Origin: JASKKU01 sp964416905
GTDB taxonomy: Archaea > Nanobdellota > Nanobdellia > Woesearchaeales > JASKKU01
Assembly (NCBI GenBank): GCA_964416905.1
Contig: CAYQFL010000031.1
Coordinates: forward strand, 1 to 5,917
Length of the DNA: 5,917 nt
Direction: 5' to 3'
The translations under genes were made by a program, and so were the position numbers. A model generated the notes under the pieces. The model was not told the origin of the DNA and searched no databases. It saw only the letters and a list, made by a program, of their open reading frames with translations. Below, piece by piece: positions 5,755 to 5,917 of this stretch. Numbering within the stretch: the stretch's first letter is position 1; each line of letters starts with the position of its first letter.

Positions 5755-5917
5755 ATGGCTGGAAAACACCAAATAAAAGATTTAGTAGTTTTTACTTCTA
5801 ACGATAATCTTGATTATGATACAGTTGGTTTTAAATGTGGTTTAGAAATTCATCAGCAGTTGAATGTTGGCAAACTTTTTTGTAAATGCAGTTTTGATGA
5901 GAATGATTCTGTTAAAG
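5755..5917 (+). CDS. gatE: Glu-tRNA(Gln) amidotransferase subunit E, N-terminal fragment
   Basis: The frame starts at ATG 5755 and runs off the right edge, giving 54 residues. It shows the GatB/GatE signature GLEIHQQL (29-36), followed by GKLFCKCSF (39-47), whose paired cysteines match the start of the GatE catalytic domain. GatE is the tRNA-binding kinase and transamidase subunit: it activates the gamma-carboxyl of Glu on tRNA(Gln) with ATP and amidates it with ammonia from GatD. The HQQL form and the gatD neighbour support GatE rather than GatB. The rest of the domains, including the tRNA-binding tail, lie beyond the window. Confidence 0.95.
   Translation, partial: MAGKHQIKDLVVFTSNDNLDYDTVGFKCGLEIHQQLNVGKLFCKCSFDENDSVK

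Overview
This window is archaeal and AT-rich. It contains an archaeal-type Cdc48/VAT double AAA+ ATPase and a gatD-gatE gene pair; the GatDE amidotransferase is found only in archaea. Promoters look archaeal (TTTAAA/TATAAA boxes close to the start codons), terminators are oligo-T runs, and start codons are preceded by GTGAT-like Shine-Dalgarno sequences. AT-richness, many Lys codons, short intergenic gaps and an unusual housekeeping protein would fit a DPANN-type lineage (e.g. Woesearchaeota/Pacearchaeota), but that placement is inference and no marker here proves it.

Layout, all genes on the + strand: (1) 1-144, the C-terminal end of a winged-helix DNA-binding protein, followed by an oligo-T tract. 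(2) 236-3298, a Cdc48-type unfoldase of about 1020 residues with its own promoter and an oligo-T terminator. (3) 3365-3550, a 61-residue single-pass membrane protein, overlapping by four bases (ATGA) with (4) 3547-4320, a Nif3/DUF34 dinuclear-metal protein. (5) 4402-5733, gatD, followed after 21 bases by (6) 5755 to the window end, the start of gatE.

The main point of interest is the Cdc48 protein. The N domain, D1 and D2 have intact Walker, sensor, pore-loop and arginine-finger residues, and the C-terminus ends in an HbYX-like Tyr-Tyr-Gly. The D1 helical lid is split by roughly 255 extra residues, consisting of a predicted coiled-coil hairpin followed by a helical segment. The corresponding place in D2 of the same protein has no insertion. 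ClpB/Hsp104 disaggregases carry their regulatory coiled-coil middle domain in the same subdomain, so this could be a convergently built regulated unfoldase or disaggregase.

Functionally the window combines protein quality control (Cdc48, perhaps feeding the 20S proteasome), a conserved metal-binding protein of unsettled function coupled to a small membrane protein, and the indirect route to Gln-tRNA(Gln) through GatDE.
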